Positions 17,401 to 28,764 of a DNA stretch of 64,000 bases are shown here, piece by piece (the stretch's first letter is position 1; the number at the start of each line of letters is the position of its first letter). Location: NCBI GenBank assembly GCA_014773175.1, contig VXCM01000470.1, positions 370,607 to 434,606 of the forward strand. Reading direction: 5' to 3'. The DNA comes from Lucifuga dentata (taxonomy: Eukaryota; Chordata; Actinopteri; Ophidiiformes; Bythitidae). The notes beneath the pieces are model-generated. The model was not told the DNA's origin, searched no databases, and saw only the letters and a program-made list of their open reading frames with translations. Both the position numbers and the translations under genes were made by a program.

Positions 17401-20400
17401 AATCCCGACACCGCCCCGTGTCGTTATTCTCTGGAACGACACGGCGGTAAAGGTATGTAGGTAGGTGTAAAGGTTACATTTTGTTTAAAGTTAGAACTAA
17501 GCAATGTTTAATTAATTTCATAAATCGTACTTCAATAGACATTTGTTTTGACAAACAAAAAGCACTTTTTCACATTCTGATTTGCACCTACAGTGCTGGC
17601 CAAAAGTATTGCACCCTCCTGTACTTTTGTGTAAACTTTTCTTTCTGAGTTAAAATACCACTCTAAACACAACAAAATGTTTTTTGTTTTTTTTTAAGTG
17701 TGTTACAGTGAGCACAATTTTGAAAAAAAGCCAATAGTTGTTAATAGTGTTAAGTAGGAAGACACTTTTGACATATTATTAAGATTTGAAGAAGAATACC
17801 AACATTATTAGGAGAGATCAAACAGGAAGTTAAAACATCTTTGAGGTAGGGTCAGAGGTCAAATGGTTTTCACTGACTTGTAGAAATACTGCAGGCATAT
17901 TACCTGTCTGAAATCCAAATTTAAGTCTAAAAAATAGTTGAATATTCTGAAAAATACTCAACTACTTGTAAAATACTAATAAATGAATTTTGTTGTGCTT
18001 GGAGTGGTACTTTGGTAAAGTTTACACAAAAATACAGGGGGTGACATACTTTTGGCACGCTGTAGTTACTCTGTAGTGCCTCCTTGTAACAAAAATACAC
18101 AATAAGGTAGACCCCTAATGAAGCGTTGTTGACAATAAGATTTAACACTGAGTGCAATGTGTTATAAGTTAAGACTAAAACTCTTTTTTTCTCCTATGTA
18201 TTTTGGAGAATGAGTGAAGGGACGCCAATGGGTGTCTCGCCTAGAACGCCAAAGTGGTCAGAAACAGCTTTATCACTTTATCATCCCAGCTTTTCATGTT
18301 CCCAGTTTGGTATTTGGTTGTTGTTCTTAGCTTTGATATTAGATAACAGCAACACCTGTGATGATGACAGAAGTGAATAGATCTATCAGTCAGTGATGTC
18401 ATCATCAAGAGTCAAAAATAATCTAGTCCTCAAACTCCTGTCATTGGTTTGTATGTGTCCACTGACACACATTTTTAATTGCAGTTTTGTGATTTGGTTG
18501 CCAGGCACATAACTGGAAATTGACTAAACCATAAGCCATGCTGTGCTTTGGTGACCTGCTGAAAATGTTTGACAATATTAAAAACCAATGCTGGATACAT
18601 CATCTGGAGTCTTTCAAGTAAGAGGGTGATGCATTATGTGCATGAGATAAATGACAAAAAGCTAAAACTGCAGTTCAACATGCACAGCTGCTCTTTTTTT
18701 TTTTTTTTTTNTTTTTTTTTTTTTTAAACAGTCACACAATCCTGGTGGCATCAGTATTTACCCAGCAGCAGCCATGTTGGCAGCATGTCTGTCCTCACGC
18801 TCAGTAGCATGACAGCAGTGTGTTTGAGTTTAGCCAGATCCCTGACAAGTAATAACACTTGTCTCATATTGTTTAAGTGGTGATTGGCCTCGTATTAGCG
18901 ACATTTGATGTGACGGCATGTACAAAAGAATTTTTGTTAGCTGCATAAAATAACACAGCTGGGCATTTTCACACAACATTAACTTGATCTTCAGCCGCAC
19001 TCAAAAAACACAGTACATTTTAGATTTTTTTTTTTTCCAACATTACAGACTGCCATTGGATCTGGTGGGCTAAAATATATGTGTGGACAGAAGGCACATC
19101 AATGGAATTGTTTCACAGAAACAAACAGGGTAGATACATGCAACAATCATGATGATGCTCATTCAGAGGCATGCATTTGGTTTTGACATATCTTAGATAA
19201 ATCCAGAAAATATTATGTTTGTATTATTTGTAGAATTCTTTCTCTTTAGGTCAGTATATTATAAAAACGAGACTAATTTTATCCAGACTCATTCAGCCTT
19301 GGCAGAGATACAATATGTGCTCTAATGAGTGCCTTTCTACTACTAAGTATATTCTGTTTATCTTGCAACACATTAAATGATTTATTCTTCATCAAATCTG
19401 AGTTATGGGGGATGCATGTTTAAATTGTTATTTAGTATTGTACCTTGAGGACACTGAAGCCAATGACCAGATTTTCTCCTTGACCAACTCTTCTGTGGAT
19501 CTTCATGTCTCTCTGCTGTAAGGAGATCAGTACCTCATCCGCATCCTTCGTAACATCAAACAAGTACTGCAAAAGGAGTTGATAAAATGTGAATATGCTT
19601 TATATGTATAAAGACAATGGGTTGACATCTATTCAGAGCTTTTGATTCGTCAGCATACCTGCGGATTCTGCAGGAACGTTTGCTTGTAGTTGGCACAGCC
19701 ACCGCAGCGGTTTAACAGAGGCGCTGCGTTTTTGGTCCAGCTGCCAAAGTGCACAACCTCATGCCAAGTCTTGTGGATGCTGATGAGGGAGGTATTGATG
19801 AGGCGACAAACATCTGCATCAGTGAAGAACTTGCACCAGTCTGAGAATGACATCCTGTGGGTGTACAAAGAATGTGGTTTCACTCTGAAGGAGGGCATAA
19901 ATCTGTTGTAAATAGATCAACTTGTCACTTACCAGAACTCCCCATCATCCTCCACTGTGATTCCCAGGTTTCTCCTCTCCGTTTCACCAACCTTTGACCA
20001 CTCCTCTGAGCTAACAAGATGGTTAAAGGACTTGTTATGGTTTGCTTCCATGTGCCACGAGAGGGAAGACTTACAGTAAAAGGAGAAATGTGCTCCTCAC
20101 CTGTCACTCCAGGCTCCTTTCCACTCAATCTTGCCCCAGGGGTTTCTCATGCGGATCATGGGGATGGTCTCATTCTTGAAATGGGCAATCAGCCCGTGAC
20201 CTAAACGCACCCTCTTTACGGCAGTCACTGAGTATGCATGGCCCTTCACCAGCCCATTAGCCATTTGTAGCTCAATTTCGTTGGGTAATGCCTGATGAAA
20301 ATCATCAAAACAGTTTATTATATGGCCACTTTCTCTGAAAAATCCAAACAAAACACAGAGAAACTGTACAGACCTTAATTGAGCAGCTGATGATTCCTCC

Positions 20401-21624
20401 GCGGTCATACACCTTTAGTAGATCCTCAAAGAGATGGTCTTGCTTCTTCTGGTCCTTATAATAAGCTTCTTCCTCCAGACTGATGGCTTCTGATACAGCT
20501 CCACTGAAATCCACCACAGCATCTCCAGTGTTTCCCCCTTCCAATGACTCGTAGCAGCCAGAGAGCCTGGGCACAGAGGAATCATAAGATATTTGAGAAA
20601 TTTCTTAGAAATTTACAAATCTGTAACTTAAAGGAAGCATATTCTATAGATTTCCAATTTTCTATTTTCATTTAGGGGTTCATATTGCACTGCTTTAATG
20701 TGCAAATTAAACTCAATCATCCACTCCTATTCATCTTTGCTGCAGCACCTTTGTGCATAATAAGTGAAAAAGGGCTGTTTTAGGCGCCACGTCTTTAATG
20801 TCCCATCCTGAAAAGCCTTCTCTGTTCTGATTGGTCAGCTGTGCACAGAAGTGCTGCAGCAAAGATATACAGTGTAGTGGACTACTTTGTACTAAGTAGT
20901 TTTATTACATTGATCTTAGGTTGAGTAACTAGTTTTAGGTGCTGACAGAAAATACTGTGTCATTGCATTAGATCTCTGTATTTGGCTAATATATGATTTC
21001 TGTGTTGATATACTTCCATTGTATGAAGTTTAGATATAGCTTGACTGACTTAGCATATGCTTTCTCCAGAAGAGCGCTCCAGAATTCATTGTTGAGTTTG
21101 GAATGACAGTAGATCAGTTCTCCATTGATTGTAGGTAGCCGGTCATCCACCACCACATCCATCCACTGACCAAACACCCAGAACTGAAAGTGGAAGATTC
21201 CTGCATAGTCCTCTGGGTGTTTGTGGTCCCATTCCTGCTCCTTCCAGTCAGGAATCACCTGCAGGCATGACAAAGATGTTAGCTCATGTTCATGTTCTCA
21301 TAGCTCATGTTAATTACATGCCATGTTCTGAAGACTGTGAAGGTAAAAACAACACCTTTTACAATGAAACTCTAAAATTATTCAAATAAATGTAACAACA
21401 TTACAGTTGAGACATACAGACAATTTGCTAATTTACTTTTCATTGAATTTTGTTTGCATTTGTCATCTAAAAAGGAAACTGCTTAAATAATCCTTAGAAG
21501 ATGACATACTTTAGCTTGTATGTATCTTGACATTTCTGTAAAGCTTTAACTTGTTTCTTTAAAAAAAAAAAAAGTCCATACAAGGACAAAAAATCTAAAT
21601 CTAAAAATCTATCTATCTATCTAT

Positions 21625-21665
<41 letters not shown>

Positions 21666-23080
21666 AGGGAAGAATTTATTTAAAAAATATAGAAAAAAAT
21701 TAAAGAAAAATTAAAGAAAAATTAAAACTAAAAGTGTTAAAAGTACGCCAACGTTATAATCAAATCAATTACTGATCTTAGAAAGTATTTTCTACTTAAT
21801 TCTAAAAACGTTTTGAAAAAAATCAACCAGAAAAGAAGTTAAATTCTAGTAAAACTGATTAGCGGTAGAAATTTGAAAAGGAAAGGACAATTATTTGTTT
21901 TAATTCTTCAGCATTTGATTCTAGAAAATGATTTAAAATAAATGACTTTTTTACGGCGCATTCACTGAAAACTAGAACTACAAAAATGACTTTAGATTCC
22001 AGGCAGTTAAACAAATACGACTAATTACAACATAATGTACCAAATAAATTTAAATTTTCCTGTTAAACCTGTCTGAATCCCCTCAGGTGAATCCCTGCCT
22101 TCTTTTGAACTGTGAACCTGGTGTCAGCAGGAAAAACAAACTAAAAATCTCCTCCCACCTGTTTCATATTATTTCTCTTTCACCTGCTCAAAGTCTGACA
22201 TTTAGTTAGACACTGAACGCACGAACTCCACAGCTCGGCTCATGCATTCACACGCAAACAGCAATTTAGCTTACCTTCTTCCACAGGTGTGGCTTCAAAG
22301 CTAAACAGGAACATGCAGCAACAAACCAGCAATTACCCACAATTCCCTGGTTCAGGTCATGGGAGCTAATGCCCTCCACAAACAGATGAGGCTCTTTGCT
22401 GATCTCCTACGAGAGAAACATTAATGTGGCAATACAAGTTTTAACACTTTAACTTCATAGTTTCCTTGGGCAAACAACAATCTTTTAGCAGTAGCTAAAT
22501 TGGCAGAAAATGCAGATGAAAGTTTGAGTTGTTTGATTGTTGTTAGAAGCTGTTAGTGACTAATTGGATTGTTGGAATATTAAGACTCCGCCATCCTCCA
22601 AAGAAATACAATGAGCAAAAAGCACCAACACATTTTTTTAAAAATAGTGTTTGTAAACGATTAGCTTCCCTCTGAAACAGGTTGAAATCTAATATTTATA
22701 CTTCCAAACTAAAATAAATTTGCAGGATACTTTAGGAATCTTCCCTGATTCCCTGCATTTTCCCACCTTGCAGAACAATTCTGTCATACTTGATCATAAA
22801 TAACAATAAAATAGCAATAGCAGTCAGTCAGCCATAAAAGCTGATAACAAACAAAAACTCAGACATAAAATAAAAGACCATGTGCCTTTGTTGAAGGCAA
22901 CACAGAAAGTCTTACCCGTGGCCGTTTCCACTCCACAATACCAGGAGGAGGTTTTCTATAAAACAGGGATGCATTTATAGCTGGGAACTCTGGATCCTCA
23001 AACAGACTCTTGTTATTAATGCATTGCTTCTTCAGCTCAGCATAGTGCTGATTTTTGTACAGGGTGACAGAGGGGAACAT
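14252..23080 (-). CDS. capn6: capn6, calpain-6 with intact catalytic triad
   Basis: Calpain of the CAPN5/CAPN6 type: protease core PC1-PC2, beta-sandwich domain, C-terminal C2 domain, no EF hands. The twelve exons on the minus strand are 23080-22916, 22406-22275, 21258-21050, 20566-20374, 20291-20101, 20010-19933, 19854-19659, 19566-19444, 16376-16174, 15359-15238, 15126-14990 and 14434-14252. All junctions are GT...AG and in frame. The total is 1932 nt, giving 643 residues (human CAPN6 about 641). The position between pak3 and dcx marks it as the calpain-6 orthologue, although parts such as GISSHDL and [10 protein letters not shown] look calpain-5-like. The catalytic residues Cys81 (GNCWFVAAC), His251 (KGHAY) and Asn283 (RNPWG) are all present. 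As I recall, human CAPN6 has lysine at position 81 and is inactive, acting instead on microtubules and actin. An active protease is therefore inferred here. Confidence 0.93.
14575..14800. repeat. long pyrimidine-rich tract
   Basis: About 220 bases are mostly C and T on the plus strand (CTTTCCTTCCCTC-like) in the capn6 intron between exons 11 and 12. It reads as purine-rich in the capn6 transcript. Confidence 0.6.
14990..15126 (-). CDS. capn6: capn6 exon 11, C2 domain
   Basis: It encodes [20 protein letters not shown] then [27 protein letters not shown] and IFYRKK match the C2 domains of CAPN5 and CAPN6. The acceptor is tcatgtag and the donor is gtacag. Confidence 0.92.
15238..15359 (-). CDS. 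capn6: capn6 exon 10, start of C2 domain
   Basis: It encodes [20 protein letters not shown] then [20 protein letters not shown]. The C2 domain starts near residue 514 (GYPQ). The acceptor is ctctgacag. The donor is gttcaa, weak but GT. Confidence 0.9.
15408..15625. mobile_element. possible short inverted-repeat element
   Basis: CAGTGTGGGTCTCAAAC near 15410 is mirrored by GTTTGAGACCTGTGAT near 15609. CAGTGG-GTCTCAAAC ends are seen in hAT-like miniature elements of fish. No clear target duplication could be found. Confidence 0.3.
15678..15725. repeat. 20-bp near-perfect hairpin
   Basis: GCTTGGTTTGGATGACCTGT (15678-15697) pairs with 15706-15725 at 19 of 20 positions, with an 8-base loop. It lies in the capn6 intron between exons 9 and 10. 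Confidence 0.85.
16174..16376 (-). CDS. capn6: capn6 exon 9
   Basis: It encodes [38 protein letters not shown] and [11 protein letters not shown], ending two bases into an arginine codon. It is the second half of the beta-sandwich domain. The acceptor is tttttgaag and the donor is gtatga. Confidence 0.92.
16940..16974. repeat. T-run and (GTTT)n microsatellite
   Basis: T-run followed by six GTTT units in the large capn6 intron. Confidence 0.9.
17014..17460. mobile_element. CpG-dense block, probable transposon fragment
   Basis: It begins with CAGGGCCATTTTTTGG and TTGCCTAGGGCGCC, which resemble ends of hAT-type elements in fish. It then runs through a (CA)n tract and a stretch with many CpG pairs, including an alternating GCGCGCGCG run near 17270. 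A related motif (CTCGCCTAGAACGCCAAAG) sits at about 18237-18255 in the same orientation, on the far side of the Tc1-like element. That suggests one older element split by a later insertion. The family is uncertain. Confidence 0.4.
17416..17444. repeat. perfect 10-bp inverted repeat with 9-base loop
   Basis: CCGTGTCGTT (17416-17425) and AACGACACGG (17435-17444) are exact reverse complements. The arms extend imperfectly into flanking CCGCC/GGCGG. It lies at the edge of the CpG-dense block. Confidence 0.8.
17591..18062. mobile_element. Tc1/mariner-like miniature inverted-repeat element
   Basis: The left end CAGTGCTGGCCAAAAGTATT and the inverse of the right end, CAGCGTGCCAAAAGTATGTC, pair as terminal inverted repeats. 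Similarity continues for about 100 bases through TTTTGTGTAAACTT and CCACTC.AA.CACAACAAAA. TA dinucleotides flank both ends (17589-17590 and 18063-18064), as expected from Tc1/mariner insertion. At 472 bp with no transposase ORF, it is non-autonomous. Confidence 0.85.
19444..19566 (-). CDS. capn6: capn6 exon 8
   Basis: It encodes [20 protein letters not shown] and ends with [12 protein letters not shown] (41 codons, phase 0). It belongs to the beta-sandwich domain. The acceptor is ttttgcag and the donor is gtacaa. A 3.07-kb repeat-bearing intron follows. Confidence 0.92.
19659..19854 (-). CDS. capn6: capn6 exon 7, end of protease core and start of beta-sandwich
   Basis: It encodes [35 protein letters not shown], then [23 protein letters not shown] and FLQNPQ are typical for the start of the calpain beta-sandwich domain. 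The acceptor is cacccacag and the donor is gtatgc. Confidence 0.92.
19933..20010 (-). CDS. capn6: capn6 exon 6
   Basis: This 78-nt exon encodes [20 protein letters not shown] then DDGEF. DDGEFW, completed by the next exon, closes the protease core and matches the calpain family. The acceptor is cttgttag and the donor is gtaagt. Confidence 0.92.
20101..20291 (-). CDS. capn6: capn6 exon 5 with catalytic His251 and Asn283
   Basis: It encodes [20 protein letters not shown], then [14 protein letters not shown] and [19 protein letters not shown]. The His in KGHAY and the Asn in RNPWG complete the triad with Cys81. The acceptor is tttcatcag and the donor is gtgagg. Confidence 0.94.
20374..20566 (-). 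CDS. capn6: capn6 exon 4, protease core
   Basis: It encodes [20 protein letters not shown] and continues to [24 protein letters not shown] is the conserved calpain segment between the Cys and His parts of the active site. The acceptor is tgcccag and the donor is gtctgt. Confidence 0.92.
20632..20880 (+). repeat. dispersed repeat, copy 1 (family shared with about 46,594)
   Basis: CATATTCTATAGATTTCC, a TTTCATTTA.GG block, and GCTG.AGCAC..TTGTGCATA recur in the same order near 46,594-46,790. The copies are diverged. It lies in the capn6 intron between exons 3 and 4. Confidence 0.55.
21050..21258 (-). CDS. capn6: capn6 exon 3, protease core
   Basis: It encodes [20 protein letters not shown], the [18 protein letters not shown] core and [12 protein letters not shown]. 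It ends two bases into a lysine codon at a GT donor of weaker type (gtcagt). DDRLPT and EKAYAK are calpain family hallmarks. Confidence 0.92.
21607..21664. repeat. compound microsatellite (ATCT)n and (AG)n
   Basis: ATCT units at 21607-21625 are followed by an AG run to about 21664. It lies in the capn6 intron between exons 2 and 3. Confidence 0.9.
22275..22406 (-). CDS. capn6: capn6 exon 2 with catalytic Cys81
   Basis: It encodes [36 protein letters not shown] and PHLWKK (44 codons). The cysteine of GNCWF is the calpain nucleophile at residue 81. Human CAPN6 carries GHK here as I recall. The acceptor is ctcgtag and the donor is gtaagc. Confidence 0.94.
22916..23080 (-). CDS. capn6: capn6 exon 1 (coding), start codon
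   Basis: ATG at 23080-23078 begins [28 protein letters not shown] and WKRPR match the calpain-5/6 N-terminus. It has 55 codons and the donor is gtaaga. A 24-nt 5' UTR piece (23104-23081) precedes it, behind an acceptor of type ctctctacag, so at least one non-coding exon lies upstream. Confidence 0.93.
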
Positions 23081-23104
23081 GGTCTAAACGCTGAAGCCTC
23101 ACAG
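23081..23104 (-). other. capn6: capn6 5' UTR piece joined to first coding exon
   Basis: A polypyrimidine tract and acceptor (cacctctctacag) end at 23105. The 24 bases from there to the ATG are thus probably spliced to an upstream non-coding exon. Confidence 0.6.
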
Positions 23105-24638
23105 CTGTAGAGAGGTGAAAGACAGAAGACACTGTATAACTTTATATAATATTTAGTGTGATTTTATTTAGGCAAGTTTCACTCTAACCACTGATTCTGA
23201 TCATTTCTGCGCAAGACAAAAGCAAACACAAGAGCTAGAGCTACCCACAAATCCCTGCATGACCCCAAGGAACATTTCCACATAAGGAGCAGACTGACAT
23301 CTAACTCAAACTCCCACTGGACAGTCTGCATATACTGATGGTGCTCCATAAAACAGAACTGGAAAATATGACAGCATGCAAACACTTTGACCAAATTTGA
23401 TATTAGTTATGAAGTTATTCTTAACAGTTAAAAGACTGATACGAAAAACCTGGACTAAGTTCTACATATAACATGTACATACACTGAGCCCATTCTGGAA
23501 CATTTTCTTTTTAAGGAGATTTCAGTCTAGTCCATTCAAAATGACAACTGTTCAATGCTGTTTCAGTAAGCAGTCAAAACTGCCAAAAAAAAAAAAAAAA
23601 AAANTAAAAAAAAAAAAAAATCGTGCTGATAGTACAGTTAGCAAACTGAATCAATGTTTGCCTTTTTTTTGTGTCCTTTTCTGTTTTAAGTGAACTTTTT
23701 TTTTACATCTTCATTTTATATTTCAAATTTCCAAAGCAACTTACTTAGATTTAAACTGTAACTCTCAAATTATTAACTCTTAAATTCTGAACAGGAAAAA
23801 TTACACCACAAAATCATTTTACTGACTAAAAAATGTTCATTCAGATATCTTTCTTCTTTAGTTTATCGTTCTAAAAACAAAAATTTACATTCTTGTAATA
23901 TGAGCAAAACATCATTAGTTAACAAAACTTTTTAAATAGTAATTTAAAGGTTTGTGAGCTGAGTTGCCTCAGAATTTAACATTTGTATATATATTTTCAG
24001 TGTAAAAAGCTAAATAAGTCAGTAATGTGTTTTCTGCATCTGAAAAACTATACAGATTCTGACTTCAACTTTCAAGCATTGCAGGAATGACATTAGATGT
24101 GTCTGAATAGATTTTCTGTGACAGAGAGGAGCTGGATTTATTAATAGTGTTGAAGTACAGTTTTCTCTGAGATGTGATGATATTTTAGCTTTTGATCTTT
24201 TTCCCTGCAGGGCTGCATTTTAAGATAAATAATATGAGCCAATATAATTAAAGCAAATACTTTCTGATACTTTAGGTTTCCAAGAATAACACATCACAAC
24301 GTACTAAAGTTTATTTACTAGAAACCAAAAGCACTAAAATGATGCTGAGATGTTTTTACAAAAGGCCAAAAAGATATATATTTCTTAACAAGTCACATCC
24401 TTGAGGCGAAAAATAATTCAGGAAAATTAAGACAGAGGGCAACAAAATAAAGCTGATCAGACCAGCTGTGAGAACTGAAATGCCTTGTGCAAAATGACAA
24501 AACCTTAAAAATATTAATTAAACACAATATTAAAAAGTTAGTTTTGAAATGTATTAAATACAACTATGAAAAATGATCTCATAATTGATTAGAGTTTAGA
24601 ACCAAAGACAAGAAGAAAGAATTAAATGTCCACCATAC

Positions 24639-24750
24639 CTCCTTAAGAGCACCACAACACTCATTCCTTCCTGCTCCACAACATGGAAGAGTGTGTCAGG
24701 TGTTCTATACCTGTCTGTATTACCCTCCCACGCACCTAGTCTGACCTACT
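24639..24750 (-). promoter_or_regulatory. candidate capn6 non-coding first exon and promoter
   Basis: On the minus strand a donor (aaggag|gtatgg) ends a complex stretch at 24639, 1.5 kb upstream of the acceptor at 23105. Just upstream are a GGGTGTGG box (about 24773-24780) and a TATA-like GCATAAGT (about 24748-24755). A second possible donor (tcaaag|gtgagt) ends at 25496. Which, if either, is used cannot be decided without transcripts. Confidence 0.3.
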
Positions 24751-27700
24751 TATGCGTGATTGCAGTCAGAGCCACACCCAGGCTGTTTCTTTTACTCTTT
24801 ATTGGATTTTATTGAAGAAAGCTGTGAATGTCTGAAGAAGCTGTGAATTGTGTGTCTGAGTATGTTAGTCTGCTGCGTGATACACGTGCAGGACTGCTCC
24901 TAAGCTACATTTTGTGTGTGTGTGTGTGTTAACTTTTCTTTTCTTAGCACAATCATGGGCTACAATGAGTTAATGTTTCTTCCTTAGTGAATGAAAGTTT
25001 TAATAGAAGGTTGGATCTATATGATATCGTTAGAGGTAACATTAGGTCACATTCCAGACATTTCAGGCATGGATATGCATATGTGGTGGTTGTTTTTTCA
25101 GGTACCATCATGCCTTAGCCATGTCTAAAATATTTCACATTTTATTTAAGGGGATTATCTATTAACTCCTAGTTATAAAAACCTTTATAAAGAATATAAT
25201 GCCACAAGACATTACAAAAAATAGACATGTTAAAAGTTGTCTGTGGACTTCCTACAACTCACTTTAAAAAGTCAACATGAGTAATTTGATATGGAATTTG
25301 GAAAATGCAAAAAAATGTCACTGCAGGAAGTGAAGATGCCCCATGAGTACAAAGTGAAGTGATAATTAATCAAAAACCAACATGACATTGATAATCTCAT
25401 GAAACTAGTGACATTAGGATAGCAAAATTACATTAAGAAACATTAAATGAAGAAATAAACTGTCATTTACTGAAAACTTTAAAAGCATCACTCACCTTTG
25501 ATGAGCCGTCTTATCCTTTAAGTGAGGAGATCAAACACATTTGCTGTCCTGTTAACGTCCCTTACACATATCACAACCAAATCAAATAGTTCAAGTTTTA
25601 ACTCCAAACAAAAGCTGCTCTAAATACATTCATACATTCACAAACACGGCCTGAAAACTGGTCTGACAACAAGCTCCATGCAGCAGGAGGAGCCATGAAA
25701 AGGTTTATTTGGTGATTACAGGAGGGAGGGAAGCAGAAACTGAAACTGAACACCTTAGCTGCACAGGAAATTACGGTGAAACAAGTGAAAACTTGTCCTG
25801 TGCCGCTTCTCTCCTTTTACATTAATAGACTTTCAAGTTAGTCAGATTTAAAGTCTTTTACTTCTTACTGTAAGTAAACTCTGATATTTGCTAAACTAGC
25901 AGGGTCTGAGATGTTGTGGCAACTTTTAATGGAAAATCACTTCAGCACTTTCAGAGAGACAAAAAAATCCTGTCTGTCTATCCGGCTTTCAAATTTAGGG
26001 TCAAAGAGGCCGATAAAGAAGAATGCTCTCAACAGGCCAACAGTAACGTCAGTAACAACAGTAAAATCCATGTAGGAGTTAAGTGGATACACTGAACAAA
26101 TTCCCAAATGAAAAATAAATCATTTGGATTCACAATAAATTACACAAAATTTGCATAAGGTTTCATATGGTATCAAAGGTTCGATGAGAAATGTGTGTTT
26201 CAGAGGGGAGGAAGGGGAATATCTTTGATGAAGTGCATGACATGACCCTTGTTTTTAAAAAGTCCACTTTGTAATGGTAAAATGAGAGATAAAGGCAGCC
26301 TGACCCTGATCTGTGGAAGGGTCATAGGGTCATCATAATCAACAAATTTCTTCTTCTTTCATGCCAATCCAACTATTAGTTTTCAAGACAAATAGAAAGA
26401 AATAAACACTGACATGATCCCATACGTCCCGTTCCGATCCATGGCACATTGTATTTCCATTATCACTTTTTCACATTTTGTTATTTGTGAAAAAGCAGCT
26501 TTAAATTTTTGTCAGCAGACCCTGAAAAAAGCAGTTTTAGTCATTTAGTCTGTCTGTCCACCACTTTGTTTCAGAACAAGTAAACTTGATGCTGTACAGA
26601 TTACAAAACATTTGGTATATTCATGGTCCCCAGGTGATGAACCCTAAGCTTCTTCTCCACGGTAGGGCTGAATGGTTCTGAAATCAGATGAAAAGGGTTC
26701 CAGTGGTATTTCCTCCTGGACACAGTGTGGCACAGAAAGCTTACAATGCTAAAGTAGACAGATGTGCTTAGTGCATCAGCGCTATTCAGATGGAAGAGGA
26801 GAGATGGTAGTAGAGCAGAAGAAACTTTAGAAAAAGAACAGCAATGAGACATAGTCATGGTCAGAGGAGGACACAGAACCAATTGACTTCTCGTTTATTA
26901 TAGTGTTTTCAGTGACATCTGTCCTCTAGCACCCTCCTCAGGAAAAACCACACCTTTTCAACTCAGCTCCTGGTAAACTTGTTCATCTTATTGCAATGCT
27001 TTTAAATTGCTGGGTGTAATGAACATTGAAGCCTGTAGGGGGTGCCAGCAGGACTTTTGGTTTTGTGACAGCAGCTTTCTTGTGTTCTTGCATAAATGTA
27101 TTCCATGCTGATATATTTCATCATCACACCCTTGTAATCTGTTTAAAAGCTACTCATAACTCCAGAACACACTCAAAATCAAACGCAGTGTCTGATTTTA
27201 ATGAGAGCAGAACAGGTCAAAGATCTGTAATTTGAGTGCAGACTGTCCAGCCAATGTTTTGTGAACGTGAATAATTTTTCCCAAAGCTAAAATACAATGG
27301 CCTTTAACCTGTGATTTCATCAAGATGTAAAATGTGAAAGTGCTCCAGAGAATGAGAAGTGACCGTATTCACCAGGATTCTTAGAATAAGGTCACATACT
27401 CTGGCACAAACCTGACAGGGAAAAAGAATGCTTGCTGTCTAATTTTTTTTTTTTTTTTCAGGCCTTTGTGTTTTACATACTGATTGGATTGTGTGGTAAA
27501 GACCTCGGGAACTATGTATATTAATTCATAAATGGAGTATTTCAACAAACCCTGTTTACTAGAGATGCACAACTACTATTGGCTTGAATTTTACTGTTTT
27601 CCTGACAGACCAGAGCAGACAGCCACTTTTCTCATAATAAACAGGCTGTTCCAGTCATTTTTGGCAAGCTGGATAACAAGCTGACTGCTATTTACTAATT

Positions 27701-28764
27701 CAGTTTATCAATATGTTTGAAGACAGGAGATGAAAAGGCCAAATGAACTTCAGATGGAGGATTTCTTGTTTAATCACTGGCTGAGCTGATAGCAGATGAC
27801 AGTCAAAGCCCTGTCACCTCATGACCTTTTCCCCTGTGGAAACTTTAGAGGGGAGTTACAGCAAAATTACTTTCTACAGTCATTTAAGAAGTTAAGTAGA
27901 ACTTTAGAAGTTTATGACCTTACATGAGCTGGGACGGACAGAAAGACCAACATTCATTTCTCAGTGCCCTGGTTAAACATTTACCATTCTTTTAGGCCTG
28001 AGATAGTGACTGATTATCAGCCAACACAAAATGCCTCAGTGGAATCCAAAAGTCGATTTTTGTCAAATTGTCTGTGAACTGTTTCCTCAGATTCTCATCA
28101 CACTGCTGGGGCTACGAACTAAAAATGTCTCCTCTTCTCCTCCATTCCTACCAGGAAGAGAGAGGCTGAGGTTGAGAGGTGAGAACACTCTAAATAATAA
28201 CTTTTTGCAACTTTATACATCACTTAAATAAATGCATATCTGCAGAATAAAAATTCAGGTTCTGAATTTTTTTATAATTTTTTTTTCTCTATTTCTCTCC
28301 TGCCTTTTCCCAACCTTTTCTTTTTTTCTCTCTCTCTCCATCTATTTTAAAACAAATTAATTGCTGATGCACTGTTGATTATTCAGGGCTGGACAGTTCA
28401 ACTTACATTCATCTTTATTATCTATTAATTTATTATTTTTATTTTAAATTGTCAACTGTGACAATTCACATGCTGTTTACTTCATATGTATTTGCTGAAG
28501 CCATTGGTTGTTCTCTTTGTTGGTGTGTAAAAAAAAAAAAAAAAAAAAAAAAGATAAAATCACAATAAAACTATTTTTGAAAAAAAAATTCAGATTCATT
28601 GATTTTGTTATTCTTTTGGAACTGTCAACTTAATTTTAGTGAGACAAAGTAACACAATAATGTGGGTAATCATTTAAACTCATACAAGTTTAAGGATGGG
28701 AGAAGACATTTCTAGAGTTTTGGAACATACAGCAAGCACTCATAAGAGCCAGCAGATGGCAGAA

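Larger units (their letters stand above)
16377..19443 (-). other. capn6 intron between exons 8 and 9
   Basis: This is the largest intron inside the capn6 coding region. It holds a (GTTT)n tract (16940-16974), a CpG-dense block (about 17014-17460), a Tc1-like miniature element (17591-18062) and a T-run with an assembly 'n' at 18711. No coding exon is seen. Confidence 0.8.

Noticed and set aside
14252..23080. Assignment to calpain-5 because of the intact cysteine and calpain-5-like words
   Set aside because: The position between pak3 and dcx is that of CAPN6, and words such as IPDWKEQEW can be ancestral to both. A tree would settle it.
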